Below the pieces are notes generated by a model, which was given only the letters and a program-made list of their open reading frames with translations, had not been told where the DNA came from and did not search any database. A stretch of 64,000 nucleotides of DNA from Luminiphilus sp. (GTDB lineage: Bacteria > Pseudomonadota > Gammaproteobacteria > Pseudomonadales > Halieaceae). A program made the translations under genes and the position numbers. The DNA lies in NCBI GenBank assembly GCA_029242325.1, contig JAQWUD010000014.1, positions 1-64,000 on the forward strand. The letters are read 5' to 3'. Of this stretch, positions 62,833 to 64,000 are shown in pieces; the stretch's first letter is position 1, and each line of letters begins with the position of its first letter.

Positions 62833-63540
62833 AATTTCGTCCCACCCTTCTGATGAGTTATTTTCAAAGTAAACGAGATAAGCAGACGAGTCCAAGTAGC
62901 GGGCTCTGCGAGAAACCTTGTTCTCACGGCAGCGTGACCTTGCATCCTAATCTATCTGGGCGGTAAGCACCACATCTTCCTGTTTTCTGCGGAAATAGCC
63001 CGCTGACGCTCACTGTGTCACTGGTCTTGAAAAGTCAATAGTTACCGGATAGCGTAAACCACTGATATCCGGAGGCGTCCAAAATGAAAAACAGAGCCTA
63101 GCTCTATGGTCCATGCATTGTTTTTGTCATGTCGCACGCGCTGGTCACTGACGTAACCGCTGCACGGATTTACAATGAAAATTCACAGGCGTTGCAGGTC
63201 TGCGGGCACGGCGCGTTCAGCTTATACACCGGCGCAGGATCTGAATGCGTCACTGTAGCTCGAGGTGAGCGAAGTGCATCAATAAGACTGTGTTTAGTAA
63301 ACATCAGCGTACCCCTCACGCCCCTTCTTTTTCAATCGGCCACCAATGACCTCAACTGACCACCTATGCATAGCAACGCTATCGCTATGACGTTCTTGGT
63401 CAGCACCTAACTTGGCAGTCTAGTTAGACAGCGGTGAAGGTAACGCTCTTCCTAGTTGACGTAATAGTGATTGTGGTTGGTCTAGTTTCCATTGAGGTGT
63501 ATGTTGGACGTTTAAGTGGAATCACAAAAGGATAGCAACC
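62833..63540. other. gene-poor stretch
   Basis: About 700 bases with no gene I can support. A plus-strand ORF at 63129-63359 lacks a ribosome site and family features. At 63084 an ATG after GGAGG opens only five codons before a stop, which could be a gene remnant. Short sequences here recur in diverged form elsewhere in the last 1.7 kb: CTATGACGTTC and CTAGTTAGACAG near 63385-63432, and AATCGGCCA near 63335. Confidence 0.4.
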
Positions 63541-63825
63541 GTGAAACTTTGCACAGTGTTACTCGTCTCGTCGCTAATGTCTGTTGTCGCCATGGCTCAA
63601 AAGCCTTCCAGTTCAGTGGACTATATGGGCGTCATGAATTGGGAATGCAAAATGGACAGCAAAGGCGGTACCACTTGGACCTGTGCAGAATTGCAGACCA
63701 AGAAAAAAATGACAATGAAGTGCAAAGTGTCATCTGGTAATTTGAAGAAGATGCCCTCAAAGATGGCTTTAGAAGAGCTATATGCGTCTTGCGATGCCGT
63801 TGTGCCAGCACCTCCTCCAAAATAA
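63541..63825 (+). CDS. small secreted Cys-rich protein
   Basis: A 94-residue protein starting at GTG after AAAAGGA. A signal peptide (LCTVLLVSSLMSVVAMAQ) is followed by a mature region with four Cys (WECKM, WTCAEL, MKCKVS, ASCDAV) and many Lys and Met, ending in a Pro tail (PAPPPK). No family recognised. The opening NWECKMDSKG faintly resembles MWKCNIHGET of the protein at 47735, too little to claim relation. Confidence 0.55.
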   Translation: MKLCTVLLVSSLMSVVAMAQKPSSSVDYMGVMNWECKMDSKGGTTWTCAELQTKKKMTMKCKVSSGNLKKMPSKMALEELYASCDAVVPAPPPK

Positions 63826-64000
63826 AAATTAACACGGCTAACTGTCTGCGTTTCAAGTGGGGCACTACAGCACCTAAGCCGCTGTCCCTTCACGTTCTTT
63901 GCCAATCGGCCATTAAAGGAGATAGAGCTATCGCCATATCCCTTCATAGTTTTATCGCACTGCGCGAGCCTCAGAAGTGAGGAAGACCAATTACTCTTTT

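Noticed and set aside
63129-63359. 76-residue plus-strand ORF
   Set aside because: No ribosome site, no recognisable domain and no signal peptide.
63386-63432. Integron attC site
   Set aside because: ACCTAAC and GTTAGAC resemble attC boxes, but only about 11 bases separate them, the L boxes are missing, and no integrase is in the window.

Overview
The window looks like a stretch of chromosome from a free-living, aerobic, probably marine gammaproteobacterium. This rests on the set of gammaproteobacterial housekeeping genes: nadK, a rhomboid protease, yeaC, DUF2797 and pepN in a row; tsaB beside uppP; rmf; trpS; lipA; and a purC of the long type found in Alteromonas and Shewanella relatives. 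My best guess is the OM60/NOR5 (Halieaceae) neighbourhood, but that is inference from gene content. No rRNA, tRNA, CRISPR array, phage or insertion sequence was recognised.

Layout. 1-17 kb: the end of a PspF-type activator, then two catabolic blocks. A minus-strand block holds a PhyH dioxygenase, an aldehyde dehydrogenase, glycerol kinase, a small zinc-ribbon protein, a class III transaminase and a glycosyltransferase. A plus-strand pair holds an acyl-CoA dehydrogenase and a DUF885 peptidase-like protein. A beta-alanine:pyruvate-type transaminase, cytochrome c-prime, cytochrome b561 and an exported M20 hydrolase follow. 16-24 kb: purC, a TonB-dependent receptor, trpS, an M18 aminopeptidase, uppP, tsaB, mobA and DUF3429. 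24.2-24.8 kb has no protein gene but holds a very strong minus-strand terminator, so a small RNA is suspected. 24.8-31.9 kb: rmf and a six-gene moxR/Bat operon with overlapping genes. 32-43 kb: pepN, DUF2797, yeaC, rhomboid, nadK, lipA, a molybdopterin oxidoreductase, an enoyl-CoA hydratase and an asparagine synthetase. 43.5-48 kb: a glycosyltransferase, then a SnoaL-like protein, a short-chain dehydrogenase and a Tat-type flavoprotein, then a small secreted protein.

The most interesting region is 48.2-57.6 kb. An arginine:X amidinotransferase with an intact Asp-His-Cys triad sits just upstream of a 1412-residue single-module NRPS. That NRPS has an adenylation and a carrier domain fused to a large membrane-embedded C-terminal half of the TIGR02353 / epsilon-polylysine-synthetase type. 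Converging on it is a minus-strand unit with an intact SbnA homologue (first step to L-2,3-diaminopropionate), a visibly broken SbnB homologue and a DUF418 membrane protein. A divergent AzlCD exporter pair follows. Together they suggest a locus for a guanidino- and/or diaminopropionate-containing amino-acid conjugate or polymer, whose diaminopropionate branch has been damaged in this strain.

57.7-64 kb holds small secreted proteins (one with a duplicated Cys-framed domain also found alone at 47.7 kb), an APC permease with an apparently non-canonical start, a TIGR02466-like dioxygenase and YbjQ. The last 1.7 kb is gene-poor, with a hexanucleotide repeat, an orphan terminator and dispersed short repeats.
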